Shown here piece after piece: positions 24,820 to 33,285 of a DNA stretch of 34,538 nucleotides; within the stretch, counting starts at the first letter, position 1; every line of letters starts with the position of its first letter. Origin of the DNA: Acidomonas methanolica (GTDB taxonomy: Bacteria > Pseudomonadota > Alphaproteobacteria > Acetobacterales > Acetobacteraceae); the NCBI RefSeq assembly GCF_004346035.1, contig NZ_SLZN01000028.1, positions 1-34,538 on the forward strand, in the 5' to 3' direction. The notes under the pieces are model-generated. The model saw only the letters and a list, made by a program, of their open reading frames with translations, was not told the origin of the DNA and did not search any database. Position numbers and translations under genes: made by a program.

Positions 24820-25128
24820 GGGAACCCGTTGCGGATACGAAGCTTTCCGCAGAGTGGCGCAGAACCGGCCACGGGGGAAGGGGGGCGCTACGGCGTCGGC
24901 GCGGATATTCGCCGTCTACTTTATTTTGAAGTATTAGACTTGAAAACGAAGCGCCTCGGCGAGACTGCACCGTCAAATATAAAATATATTTTCACTCTAT
25001 TTATTTTAAGGAGGTGGAATTGGCTTTATTGAAAGCCAGGGGTATCCAAAGGGCGACTGCCCTTTGGCGGGTGCAGGGCAGCGCCCTGCATGAGCGCCCT
25101 CGCGCCCCGGAACGCGGTGACGGCGCGA
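24820..25128. other. Non-coding region: AT-rich leader and hairpin repeat
   Basis: The stretch lies between the start of the tricorn-type gene and the stop of the nucleoside hydrolase gene, both on the minus strand. About 24910-25020 is strikingly AT-rich for this genome and holds a perfect palindrome, AAATATA-N3-TATATTT (24975-24991); it probably contains the promoter of the protease gene. The rest, 25021-25091, is a set of three hairpins described separately. Confidence 0.6.
25021..25090 (-). repeat. Three-hairpin palindromic repeat after the nucleoside hydrolase gene
   Basis: Three perfect hairpins in a row: TGGCTTT/AAAGCCA (25021-25038), CCAAAGGGC/GCCCTTTGG (25046-25067) and TGCAGGGC/GCCCTGCA (25072-25090). 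Read on the minus strand, it follows the nucleoside hydrolase stop by about 40 bases. Part of it recurs, in the same sense relative to its gene, at 33286-33327. This points to a dispersed repeat family acting as a transcription end or RNA-stability element. Confidence 0.7.
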
Positions 25129-26073
25129 TCAGGGCAGGCGCGCGAGGCGCTCCGTCAGCAGGGCGTAGAACCCGTCGGCGTCGCCGTCGCGGAGATAGAG
25201 CGCGTTAGGCGGCCGATCCGTGACGCGCCAGTAATCGACGACCGTCGCACCGGAGGTGAAGTCGCCGCGCGTCTCGACGGCAACGTTCACCTCCCGGCCC
25301 GTGAAGAGATCGGGGCGCAGAAGCCAGGCGATGGTGCAGGGATCATGCAGCGGCGCGCCGTCGGACTCGTATTTCTTCAGGTCGAACCGCTCGGAGAAGC
25401 CGAGCATCCCGGCCACGCAGCGCCCGGCGCGGTTGCCCGACGCCGCGAAAGCGTCGAGGCGCGCGCGCGTGCCGCGCATCTGATGCGTCACGTCCAGCGG
25501 CAGAACCGTCATCGGGATGTCCGCCGAAAAGACGATGGCGGCGGCCTCGGGGTCCGCATAGGCGTTGAACTCGGCGCTCGGCGTGATGTTGCCGCCCTCG
25601 AAACACGCGCCGATCATGGACACCACCCGCGCGATGCGTCCGGCGATATCCGGGGCCATGCGCAGGGCGAGGGCGAGATTGGTCATCGGGCCGAGCGTGA
25701 CGACCGTGAAGGCGCCGGGCGGCTCGGCGCGGAGCGTGCCGATGAGGAAATCGACGGCATGGGCCGCGCCGGGCTGCGTGGAAGGCGGCGGAAGCCCCGC
25801 GCCGTCGAGCCCCGTCTCGCCATGCACATGGTCGGCGCGCACCGGGGCGCGCAGGAGGGGCACGTCGCACCCCGCATGGAGCGGGATGTCCGTCCGTCCG
25901 GCGAGTTCGAGAATCGCCGCCGCGTTGCGGGTGGTGTTGGCGATGCCGCTATTGCCGCCGACCGTGGTGATTCCCTCGACGCTCAGCTCCGCGGGCGAGG
26001 CGAGGGCCAGCAGCAGGGCGACGGCGTCGTCCTGTCCGGGATCGGTGTCGATGAGGAGGCGGCGGGGAGACAT
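25129..26073 (-). CDS. Nucleoside hydrolase (inosine-uridine preferring type)
   Basis: A 314-residue enzyme that splits nucleosides into base and ribose. The calcium-binding Asp cluster is seen at the N-terminus in LLIDTDPGQDDAVALLLAL (Asp9, 11, 15, 16). Other family segments are EGITTVGGN, VTLGPMTNLALAL, AEFNAYADPEAA, the active-site region LPLDVTHQM, and HDPCTIAWLL with the last Ca-binding Asp. No export signal is seen, so it is cytoplasmic. The DUF3297 gene ends 6 bases upstream, so the two are probably cotranscribed. The exact nucleoside preference cannot be told. Confidence 0.93.
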   Translation of the reverse strand: MSPRRLLIDTDPGQDDAVALLLALASPAELSVEGITTVGGNSGIANTTRNAAAILELAGRTDIPLHAGCDVPLLRAPVRADHVHGETGLDGAGLPPPSTQPGAAHAVDFLIGTLRAEPPGAFTVVTLGPMTNLALALRMAPDIAGRIARVVSMIGACFEGGNITPSAEFNAYADPEAAAIVFSADIPMTVLPLDVTHQMRGTRARLDAFAASGNRAGRCVAGMLGFSERFDLKKYESDGAPLHDPCTIAWLLRPDLFTGREVNVAVETRGDFTSGATVVDYWRVTDRPPNALYLRDGDADGFYALLTERLARLP

Positions 26074-26079
26074 GGCGCG

Positions 26080-26331
26080 TCAGGCGGCGGGGGCGTCGTC
26101 CTTGAACCAGACCTCGACGGGGCCGAAGACCTTGATGGCCATCGGGCGGCCGCGACGGTCCAGCGCCTTGCCGACGGCGAGACGCACCCAGCCCTCGCTG
26201 ATGCAGTATTCCTCGACATTGGTGCGTTCCTCGCCCTTGAAGCGCACGCCGACGCCGCGTTCGAGCAGGGCTTCGTCGAAGAAGGGGCTGCCGGGGCTGG
26301 CGCAGAGGCGGTCGGGCGGGGTGTCGCTCAT
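26080..26331 (-). CDS. DUF3297 family protein
   Basis: An 83-residue protein starting MSDTPPDRLCASPGSPFFDE with the family core VGVRFKGEERTNVEEYCISEGWVRLAVGKALDRRG and ending in PVEVWFKDD. This is the whole length of the DUF3297 family, whose function is not established. It has no membrane segment or signal. It lies just upstream of the nucleoside hydrolase gene with a 6-base gap, suggesting one transcript. I cannot infer a role. Confidence 0.88.
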   Translation of the reverse strand: MSDTPPDRLCASPGSPFFDEALLERGVGVRFKGEERTNVEEYCISEGWVRLAVGKALDRRGRPMAIKVFGPVEVWFKDDAPAA

Positions 26332-26465
26332 GACTCAGTGTCCTTGGGAGTGGCTTCGGTTCGTCCGGATCGACCCGGACATAGCGTCTCGGGCGGCGGA
26401 GGTGAAGAGCGGGCCGTTCTTCCGGTCCTGAATTTCAGCCTTTGCCCCACTCCGGCCGGCTCCGG

Positions 26466-27074
26466 TCAGTTTCCGAGGCACAACCCGTCGAGCAGAACGT
26501 CCAGAGCGCCGCGAACCGGCTCCGCGCCCACTTTTTCCTCCAGGAGCTGCCCGTTCAGGGCCAGCAGGGCCAGCCCATGCACCTGCGCCCAGCCTGCCGC
26601 CGCCTGTGCGCCGATCGGCGCCGGGCGGAAACAGCCGGTTTTCTGACCGTCTTCCAGAACGCCCAGAAGGAGGCCGAACGCGCTCATCGCCGCAGCATGC
26701 AATGCCGGGTCCGCCGTCTTGTCGGCATCCGAACTGAACATCAGGCGATAGAGACCGGGGTTCCGGAGGGCGAAGTCAATGCAGGCCTGCGCGCCTTCGA
26801 GGAATTTCCTGCGGGGGGAGAATTCGGGGGAGGAGGTTGCCGTCGTCATGACCTGCGCAAGCCGGGCAAAACCGATCCGGGCCAGTTCGCACAGAAGAAC
26901 GTCCCGGTCGCGGAAATGCTTGTAGGGGGCGGCGTGGCTGACGCCCGCCCTGCGGGCGACTTCCCGCAGGGTGAACGTCCAGTTCTGGTCGGCGGCCAGC
27001 ATGGCCAGAGCCGTGTCGATCAGGGTACGGCGCAGGTCGCCGTGATGGTAGGGACGGTCTTTCAGTTCACTCAT
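26466..27074 (-). CDS. TetR/AcrR-family repressor (WHG-domain type)
   Basis: A regulator of about 202 residues. The N-terminal domain begins PYHHGDLRRTLIDTALAML and has the helix-turn-helix FTLREVARRAGVSHAAPYKHFRDRDVLLCEL. The C-terminal ligand domain resembles the TetR_C_33/WHG group (RNPGLYRLMFSSD). The frame is open to a GTG at 27140 with an ATG at 27116, but those starts would lie inside the divergent promoter, so I prefer ATG 27074; the exact start is uncertain. It is divergent from the aldehyde dehydrogenase gene, and an inverted repeat lies between them, so it most likely represses that gene in response to an aldehyde or related compound. Confidence 0.88.
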   Translation of the reverse strand: MSELKDRPYHHGDLRRTLIDTALAMLAADQNWTFTLREVARRAGVSHAAPYKHFRDRDVLLCELARIGFARLAQVMTTATSSPEFSPRRKFLEGAQACIDFALRNPGLYRLMFSSDADKTADPALHAAAMSAFGLLLGVLEDGQKTGCFRPAPIGAQAAAGWAQVHGLALLALNGQLLEEKVGAEPVRGALDVLLDGLCLGN

Positions 27075-27106
27075 CCGTGACTCTATGTTGACAGGCGAAA
27101 CTTTAA

Positions 27107-27156
27107 TTGACGCCATGAATGCGCCGTGTCTAACTCGCACATGAAGTTGCTCATGT
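27107..27156 (+). promoter_or_regulatory. Aldehyde dehydrogenase promoter with TetR-type operator
   Basis: TTGACG (27107-27112), 17 bases and CTAACT (27130-27135) form a sigma-70-like promoter. The perfect inverted repeat ACATGA-N6-TCATGT (27139-27156) covers the expected transcription start, a position where a bound repressor blocks initiation. The regulator gene is the adjacent divergent TetR gene. Confidence 0.6.
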
Positions 27157-27172
27157 AAACATGGAGGACGCC

Positions 27173-28606
27173 ATGTCCGACACGCCTGCGCCGACCGTCA
27201 CACCGCACGATCTCTCCCTCATTCTGGAACGCCAGCGGGCGGCCTTTCTGCGCGCCGGGCCGCCCGACCTGTCGCGACGGCGCAAGGATCTGCGCCGCCT
27301 GAAAGCGGAGATCCTGCGCAGGCGGGCGGATATCACCCGCGCCCTGAATGCGGATTTCGGTCAGCGCTCCGAACGCGAGACAGCCGTGGTGGAACTGATC
27401 CCGCTGATACAGGCGATCAACTACCTCATTCCGCGCCTGCGTCGCTGGATGAAGCCGGAGCGTCGCCGGGTCTCTCCCCATTTCCAGTTCGGCACGGCAT
27501 GGGTGATCCACCAGCCCGTCGGGGTCGTGGGCATCATCGCACCGTGGAACTACCCTGTCGCCCTGTCGCTCGTCCCGCTGGCGACCGCGATCGCCGCCGG
27601 CAACCGCGCCATGGTGAAGCCGTCCGAACTGACGCCCGCCACCTCGGCGGTGATCGCGGAGATCGTCCGCGCCGCGTTCCCGCCGGAGCAGGCCGCCGTG
27701 GTGACGGGGGATGCCGGGCTGGGCGCGGCGTTTTCAGCGCTGCCGTTCGATCATCTCCTGTTCACCGGCAGCACGACGGTCGGGCGGAAGGTCGCCGTCG
27801 CGGCCGCCGGCAATCTGACCCCCGTCACGCTGGAACTGGGCGGCAAGTCGCCTGTCGTGATCGAACCCGGCTGTGCCATGGGCCGCGCGGCCGATCGCAT
27901 CGCGTTCGGCAAGCTGATCAATGGCGGCCAGACCTGCATCGCGCCTGATTATGTCCTGGTTCACGTGAACGATCAGGATGCGTTCGTCACCGCGTATCAG
28001 GAGGCCGTGGGCAGGCTTTACCCGTCCGGGTTCGCGGGTTCGCCCGATTCGACGGCTCTTCTCAACAGGCATCATTACGAGCGGGTGAGCGGCCTCGTCC
28101 GCAATGCCGAGGAACAGGGCGCGCGCATCATTCGTCTGGGGCCTGACCGGGCGGATGACGGGAGCGGCGCCCATGTGCTGGCGCCCGTCATCGTGCTGGA
28201 CGCGACCCCCCAGATGACGGTCATGCAGGAGGAAATCTTCGGTCCCGTGCTGCCTGTGCTGACCTATCGCACGATGGAGGAGGCGATCGCCTTCATCAAC
28301 GCGCGGTCACGCCCGCTGGCGCTCTATTATTTTGGTGAAAACCGCGCCCTGCAGGACAAGGTTCTGAACCACACGGTCTCAGGGAATGTCACGATCAACG
28401 GCGTCGTGCTGCATTGCGCCCAGGATGATCTGCCGTTCGGCGGCGTGGGAGAAAGCGGGATCGGCGCGTATCATGGAAAGGAGGGGTTTCTGGCCCTGAC
28501 CCACGCACGGGGCATCTATCGGCAGGGCCGCTGCAACGCCGCGACGTTCCTGCGGCCGCCGTTCGGCCCGTTCACCGACATCATCACGTCGTTTCTTCTG
28601 CGATGA
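27173..28606 (+). CDS. Aldehyde dehydrogenase, coniferyl-aldehyde dehydrogenase type
   Basis: A 477-residue NAD(P)-dependent aldehyde dehydrogenase. Catalytic residues are Asn126 in IIAPWNYPV, Glu221 in TLELGGKSPVV and Cys255 in NGGQTCIAPDY; the nucleotide-site FTGSTTVG is present. The short length, the GQTCIAPDY form and the C-terminal end (PPFGPFTDIITSFLLR) resemble coniferyl aldehyde and long-chain (ALDH3-like) dehydrogenases; the last hydrophobic stretch may touch the membrane. The start at 27173 is chosen because the earlier ATG at 27161 lies in its GGAGG ribosome binding site. Control by the divergent TetR is likely. The true substrate is unknown. Confidence 0.9.
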   Translation: MSDTPAPTVTPHDLSLILERQRAAFLRAGPPDLSRRRKDLRRLKAEILRRRADITRALNADFGQRSERETAVVELIPLIQAINYLIPRLRRWMKPERRRVSPHFQFGTAWVIHQPVGVVGIIAPWNYPVALSLVPLATAIAAGNRAMVKPSELTPATSAVIAEIVRAAFPPEQAAVVTGDAGLGAAFSALPFDHLLFTGSTTVGRKVAVAAAGNLTPVTLELGGKSPVVIEPGCAMGRAADRIAFGKLINGGQTCIAPDYVLVHVNDQDAFVTAYQEAVGRLYPSGFAGSPDSTALLNRHHYERVSGLVRNAEEQGARIIRLGPDRADDGSGAHVLAPVIVLDATPQMTVMQEEIFGPVLPVLTYRTMEEAIAFINARSRPLALYYFGENRALQDKVLNHTVSGNVTINGVVLHCAQDDLPFGGVGESGIGAYHGKEGFLALTHARGIYRQGRCNAATFLRPPFGPFTDIITSFLLR

Positions 28607-28675
28607 GAAGCGGGCCGCCTTGACGGCGGGCGCGGGCTTCGAAAGGGTAGGCCGCCATTTCCGGAGGAGCCGTCT

Positions 28676-31600
28676 ATGCCCCATGGTCCGTTGTCCCAGA
28701 CTCTCACGCCCGCACATCCCTTGTCGCGGCCGGGTGGTCTCGTCCGCCTCGCCCTGTGCGCGGGCGCGGCCGGGCTGGCGCTCTGGATGGGAGCGGGGAG
28801 CGCCCGGGCGGAGGACGGCACGCGGGCGCTGGCGCGGTTCCCGGCGGTGCATGGGGAGCGGATCGTCTTCGTCGCCCATGGCAATCTCTGGTCTGTGGGG
28901 CGGCAGGGCGGTCTCGCGCGGCGGCTGACCTCCGATCCGGGGCAGGATTTCGCGCCGCGATTCTCGCCGGACGGAAAATGGATCGCCTTCACCGCCTCCT
29001 ATGAGGGCAACGAGGATGTGTACGTCATCCCGGCGGAAGGCGGCCCAGCGCGGCGGCTGACCTTCCATTCCGATGTCGCGCCCCATATGTCCGATCGCGC
29101 GGGGCCGGACAATCTGGTGGTGACATGGACGCCGGATTCCCGCGCGATCGTCTTTCTCTCCCGGCGGCAGGGGTGGAATCCGCGCGACGAGCGTGCTTAT
29201 ACGGTGCCGCTGGCGGGCGGGCTGCCGCAGCCGTTGCCGGTGGACGGGACGGGGTTTCTGACCTACGGGCCGGACGGGCATTCCATCGCCATGACCCGCA
29301 TCTATCGCGATTTCCGCACCTGGAAGCGCTATAATGGCGGCATGGCGCAGAACGTGTTCCGCTACGATCTGGACAGCCACGCGCTCAAGCAGTTGACCGA
29401 CTGGTCGGGCACCAGCACCCAGCCGATGTGGGCCGGGAACGTCATCTATTTCCTCTCCGATCACGCGCCGGACCGGCGGGCGAATCTCTGGGCCTATGAG
29501 GTGGAGACCGGGCGGACGCGGCAGGTCACGCATTTCACGGATTTCGACGTCGATTTTCCCTCGCTCGGCGATGACGGCGTGGTGTTCCAGCAGGGCGGCG
29601 CGCTCTGGATGATGGACCTCCCTTCGGAGACCGTGCATCGCATCGACGTCGCCATTCCCGATGATGGCACGCGCACCATGCCGCGCCCGGTCGCGACGGG
29701 GGACCAGATCCGCTCCAGCGACTATGCGGGTCAGCAGAATTACGCGCTCTCGCCGAACGGCAAGCGCGCGGCGCTGGTGGCGCGGGGCGATGTCTACACC
29801 CTGCCCGCCGAACATGGCGCGGTGCGCAACCTCACCGCCAGCACGGACGCCGATGACGAGCATCCGGTCTTCTCGCCCGACGGCGCGCTGATCGCCTACA
29901 CCTCCGATGCGGGCGGCGAGCAGCAGATCTGGCTCCGTCCCGCGGCGGGCGGGGCGGCGCGGGCGCTGACGCGGTTCAAGGACGGGTATCGCTATGGCCC
30001 GCTCTTCTCCCCGGACGGCAGGCGCCTCGCCTTTTCCGACAATCTGCACCGGCTCTGGATCATGACGCTCGATGGCGAACCCGTGCAGGTCGCGCAGGAC
30101 CGGATGGAGGAAATCCACGACCAGGCATTCTCGTCTGACGGGAAATATCTCGCTTTCTCGATGCATCGTGCGGGCGGCGCGGGCGCGCGCGGGCTGTTCG
30201 TCTATGACATCGCGCGCGGGACGCTGACGCCGCTGGGCGGAAGGGACGAGGACAGCGCGCCGCAATTCTCCGGAGACGGCCGGTTTCTTTATTTCCTCTC
30301 CAAGCGGATCGAAAAGCCTCTGATGGACGACCGCGAGTTCAACGGAGCGTCCGTCCGCAGCACGGGGATCTACGTGGCGCCGATCGCCGCGGACGGGCCG
30401 TCGCCGTTCCCGGTGCGCTCCGATGAATCCGGCCCCGCCTCCGCGCCGAAAGACGCGCCGAAAGCCGGATCGAAATCCGCGCCGCAGGGCGGGAAGGCCG
30501 CGTCCCCGGATTTCGAGCATCTGCTGACGCGGGCCGTGCCGCTGCCGGGGATCGCGCAGGGTGCCGGCGGGCTGACGGTCGCCGGGGACCTGCTGTTCTA
30601 CGCCACCTATCCCGCGCCGGGCGTCGATGATGACAGCCCCGAGGCGCAGAAGCCGACGCTGCACAGCTACGATCTCGCCGCGCGCAAGGACGAGACGGTG
30701 CTGGAGGATTTCGACGCCCTCACGCTGTCCTATGACGGCAAGACCATGCTCTTCAACCGCAAGGCGGACTGGTTCATCGCCGATGCGAAGCCGAAGGCGG
30801 AGGCGCACAAGCTGGCCACGGACGGGATGACGGCGACGGTCACGCCGCCGGAGGAATGGGCGGAGGCCTTCCGCGAGGCGTGGCGGCTGGAGCGGGATTT
30901 CTTCTACAACCCGAAGATGAACGGCGTGGACTGGACGAAGATCCGGGACTCCTATGCGCGGTTCCTGCCGCTCCTCGGCTCGGCCTATGATTCCGGCTGG
31001 CTGCTCGGGCAGATCCAGGGCGAACTCGGCAATTCCCATACCTATGCCCAGACCGCCCCGGCGCATGACGGGCCGCCCGCCTTCGCCACGCCACTGCTCG
31101 GCGCGGATTTCGCGCTGGACGAGGCGGCCGGGCGGTATCGCCTCACGCATATCCTGAAGGGCGACAACACGCGCCCCGATTATCGCGCGCCGCTGGCCGC
31201 GCCGGGGATCGACGTGAAGGACGGAGACTGGCTGCTGGCGGTGGACGGGCGGGAGCTGCGCGCGCCCGTCGATCCGTACAGCCTCTTCGTCGGCAAGAAG
31301 GGGCCGGTGACGCTGACGGTCGCGTCCGAGCTGGCGGGCAAGACGCGCGAGGTGACGGTCGAGCCCGTCGCCTCCGAGCTTTCGCTGCGTGAGGCGGCGT
31401 GGATCGAGCATAACCGCGAGACGGTGGATCGCCTCTCGCACGGGCAGGTCGCCTATATCTACCTGTCCGACATGGAGGCTCTGGGGATGCAGCAATTCAT
31501 CCGCCAGTTCTACACCCAGCTCGACCGGCGGGCGGTCATCATCGACGACCGCTGGAACGGCGGCGGCAACGTGGACGAGATCCTGCTCGAACGCCTGCGC

Positions 31601-32077
31601 CGCGTGCTGATCGGCATGAGCACGAACCGCCTGGGCTTCGGCGTGCCTCTGCCCGCGCAACTGATCGCCGGGCCGAAGGTGACGCTGCTCAACCATTATT
31701 CCGCTTCGGACGGCGACATGTTCCCCTATTATTTCCGCGAATACGGGCTGGGGAAGCTGATCGGCACGCGGTCCTGGGGCGGGGTGCGCGGCATTCGCGG
31801 CATGTGGCCGCTGATCGACGGCAGTTCGGTCTCCATTCCCGAGGACGCGCTGTACGATCTCAAATCGCAATGGGTGATCGAGAATCACGGCGTCGATCCC
31901 GATCTCGTGGTCGAGAACACGCCCGCCGACCTGCTGGCCGGGCATGACAGGCAGCTCGAGACCGCGGTCTCCGTGCTGATGAAGGAACTCGCGGACAAGC
32001 CCGCCGCCCTGCCGGCGCCGCCCGCCTGGTTGCCGCCCTATCCGCCCGGCACCCCGGCCGATACCCATCACGACTGA
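28676..32077 (+). CDS. Tricorn-type S41 protease, paralogue 2
   Basis: A 1133-residue exported protein (signal ending GSARA before EDG). It has propeller repeats such as RFSPDGKWIAFTASYEGNEDVYVIPAEGG and VFSPDGALIAYTSDAGGEQQIW, an Ala/Pro/Lys-rich linker near residues 580-610, a PDZ-like part with IDVKDGDWLLAVDGREL, and an S41 domain. The tricorn tetrad is complete: Ser-His in GELGNSHTYAQ, Ser1011 in HYSASDGDMF and Glu 58 residues later in WVIEN. GGAGGAG precedes the ATG. The gene starts 69 bases after the aldehyde dehydrogenase and is followed closely by the hydrolase gene. Confidence 0.92.
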   Translation: MPHGPLSQTLTPAHPLSRPGGLVRLALCAGAAGLALWMGAGSARAEDGTRALARFPAVHGERIVFVAHGNLWSVGRQGGLARRLTSDPGQDFAPRFSPDGKWIAFTASYEGNEDVYVIPAEGGPARRLTFHSDVAPHMSDRAGPDNLVVTWTPDSRAIVFLSRRQGWNPRDERAYTVPLAGGLPQPLPVDGTGFLTYGPDGHSIAMTRIYRDFRTWKRYNGGMAQNVFRYDLDSHALKQLTDWSGTSTQPMWAGNVIYFLSDHAPDRRANLWAYEVETGRTRQVTHFTDFDVDFPSLGDDGVVFQQGGALWMMDLPSETVHRIDVAIPDDGTRTMPRPVATGDQIRSSDYAGQQNYALSPNGKRAALVARGDVYTLPAEHGAVRNLTASTDADDEHPVFSPDGALIAYTSDAGGEQQIWLRPAAGGAARALTRFKDGYRYGPLFSPDGRRLAFSDNLHRLWIMTLDGEPVQVAQDRMEEIHDQAFSSDGKYLAFSMHRAGGAGARGLFVYDIARGTLTPLGGRDEDSAPQFSGDGRFLYFLSKRIEKPLMDDREFNGASVRSTGIYVAPIAADGPSPFPVRSDESGPASAPKDAPKAGSKSAPQGGKAASPDFEHLLTRAVPLPGIAQGAGGLTVAGDLLFYATYPAPGVDDDSPEAQKPTLHSYDLAARKDETVLEDFDALTLSYDGKTMLFNRKADWFIADAKPKAEAHKLATDGMTATVTPPEEWAEAFREAWRLERDFFYNPKMNGVDWTKIRDSYARFLPLLGSAYDSGWLLGQIQGELGNSHTYAQTAPAHDGPPAFATPLLGADFALDEAAGRYRLTHILKGDNTRPDYRAPLAAPGIDVKDGDWLLAVDGRELRAPVDPYSLFVGKKGPVTLTVASELAGKTREVTVEPVASELSLREAAWIEHNRETVDRLSHGQVAYIYLSDMEALGMQQFIRQFYTQLDRRAVIIDDRWNGGGNVDEILLERLRRVLIGMSTNRLGFGVPLPAQLIAGPKVTLLNHYSASDGDMFPYYFREYGLGKLIGTRSWGGVRGIRGMWPLIDGSSVSIPEDALYDLKSQWVIENHGVDPDLVVENTPADLLAGHDRQLETAVSVLMKELADKPAALPAPPAWLPPYPPGTPADTHHD

Positions 32078-32114
32078 CGCCGCCGCGTCCCCGCCGCCAA
32101 GGAACCCTCGTCTC

Positions 32115-33275
32115 ATGCGTCTTCTCCTGCCCTGCGCCGCCCTGCTGCTGGCGCTCGCCGCCTGCCACAACGCGGGGGATGACGATGATCTGTCCCTCTC
32201 CGCGCCGGTCGCGGCGGGGGACATGATCGCGCTCCGCCCGGCGCCGAGCGACGCGCCGGGGACGACCTACCGGCTGCTCTACCGCTCGACCGACGCGCAT
32301 CTGCCGAACAAGCTGGTGGCGGTCTCGGCGACGCTGATCGTGCCGTACGGTCGCCCCCCGCGCGGCGGGTGGCCGGTCATGGCCTGGGGGCATGGTTCGA
32401 CGGGGATCGGGCTGACCTGCGCGCCCTCGGTCATGGGCATCGGCGGACCGCAGGCGGCGTTCTACGGCGCGTGGCTGCGGGCGGGTTTCGCGGTGGTGGC
32501 GACGGATTATCCGGGCCTCGGCGAGGCGGGCGCGCCGCTTTTTCTCAATGCGCGCTCCGAGGGCATGGCCATGCTGGATTCCGTGCGCGCCGCGCGTCAT
32601 GCGGTGTCCGATCTCGGCAGCGGCGTCGTGTTGCAGGGGCATGACGAGGGTGCGCAGGGCGCGCTGGCGGCGGCAGGCATCGCCGCGCAGTACGCGCCCG
32701 ACGTGCAGGTGGCGGGCACGATCGCCATCGCGCCGCCGGACCCGGCGCGCGATCCGGACTTCCTGACGGGGAGCGGCAATCCCCATCGCTTCTCGCCCAG
32801 CGTCCCCCATGCGCTGATTCTCGGCGCGTCCCTGGGCAGGGCGGACCCGTCCTTCCAGCCGGATCGCGCCTTCACGCCGCGCGCTCTGCCCGCCTATCAC
32901 ATCGCGCAGAAGGAATGCCGCAGCGACGTGTTCGTCGCCGCCGAGCGTGACGGCCTGACCCCGGCCAATGCGTTGACGCCGGAGGCGGCGCGCGCCCTGG
33001 CCCCGGCGATCGCCTGGACGAAATATCCCACGCTCGCGCTGAAGCAGCCGGTGATGCTGGCGATCGGCACGGGGGATACGCAGGTGCCGGTCATGGCGCA
33101 GGAGCGGCTGGCGCAGGATCTCTGCGCGGCGGGGACGAACGTGACGGTGGAGCGTTATCGCGGGGCGGAGCATACGCCGGTGCGGGCACGCGCGCAGTCG
33201 GATGCGATCGCCTTCGCGCGGAACGTGCTCGATGGCGGGGTTCCGTCCTCTGCCTGCGGGGTGCTGCGGCGGTAG
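32115..33275 (+). CDS. Lipoprotein alpha/beta hydrolase of the secretory lipase family, Asp at the nucleophile site
   Basis: A 386-residue exported protein with a lipoprotein signal (MRLLLPCAALLLALAAC, Cys17). The alpha/beta hydrolase core has VMAWGHGSTG as oxyanion region, VVATDYPGLG and the nucleophile elbow LQGHDEGAQGAL (about 174-184). The usual Ser of G-x-S-x-G is Asp177 (codon GAC at 32643-32645). The triad acid and base are probably Asp321 in IGTGDTQVP and His353 in GAEHTPV. The overall fit is to the secretory lipase (LIP, PF03583) family. Asp at this position is typical of epoxide hydrolases and dehalogenases, so ordinary lipase activity is doubtful. It follows the tricorn-type gene by 37 bases, probably in one operon. 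Confidence 0.82.
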   Translation: MRLLLPCAALLLALAACHNAGDDDDLSLSAPVAAGDMIALRPAPSDAPGTTYRLLYRSTDAHLPNKLVAVSATLIVPYGRPPRGGWPVMAWGHGSTGIGLTCAPSVMGIGGPQAAFYGAWLRAGFAVVATDYPGLGEAGAPLFLNARSEGMAMLDSVRAARHAVSDLGSGVVLQGHDEGAQGALAAAGIAAQYAPDVQVAGTIAIAPPDPARDPDFLTGSGNPHRFSPSVPHALILGASLGRADPSFQPDRAFTPRALPAYHIAQKECRSDVFVAAERDGLTPANALTPEAARALAPAIAWTKYPTLALKQPVMLAIGTGDTQVPVMAQERLAQDLCAAGTNVTVERYRGAEHTPVRARAQSDAIAFARNVLDGGVPSSACGVLRR

Positions 33276-33285
33276 CATGGGAGCG

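Noticed and set aside
21529-25032. Long plus-strand open frame (about 1170 codons) opposite the first tricorn-type gene
   Set aside because: Same reasoning: low-complexity Arg/Gly/Ala product, and a recognised protease on the other strand.
25014-25208. Small plus-strand frame with a perfect AAGGAGGTG before a TTG start
   Set aside because: It runs straight through the palindromic repeat and into the 3' end of the nucleoside hydrolase gene. The Arg-rich product is best explained as a translation of repeat DNA, despite the good ribosome binding site.
28379-32224. Very long minus-strand open frame (about 1280 codons) opposite the second tricorn-type gene
   Set aside because: The product is Arg/His/Gly-rich with no family motif. 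The plus strand encodes a clear protease with signal peptide and ribosome binding site. Long antisense frames are common in high-GC DNA.
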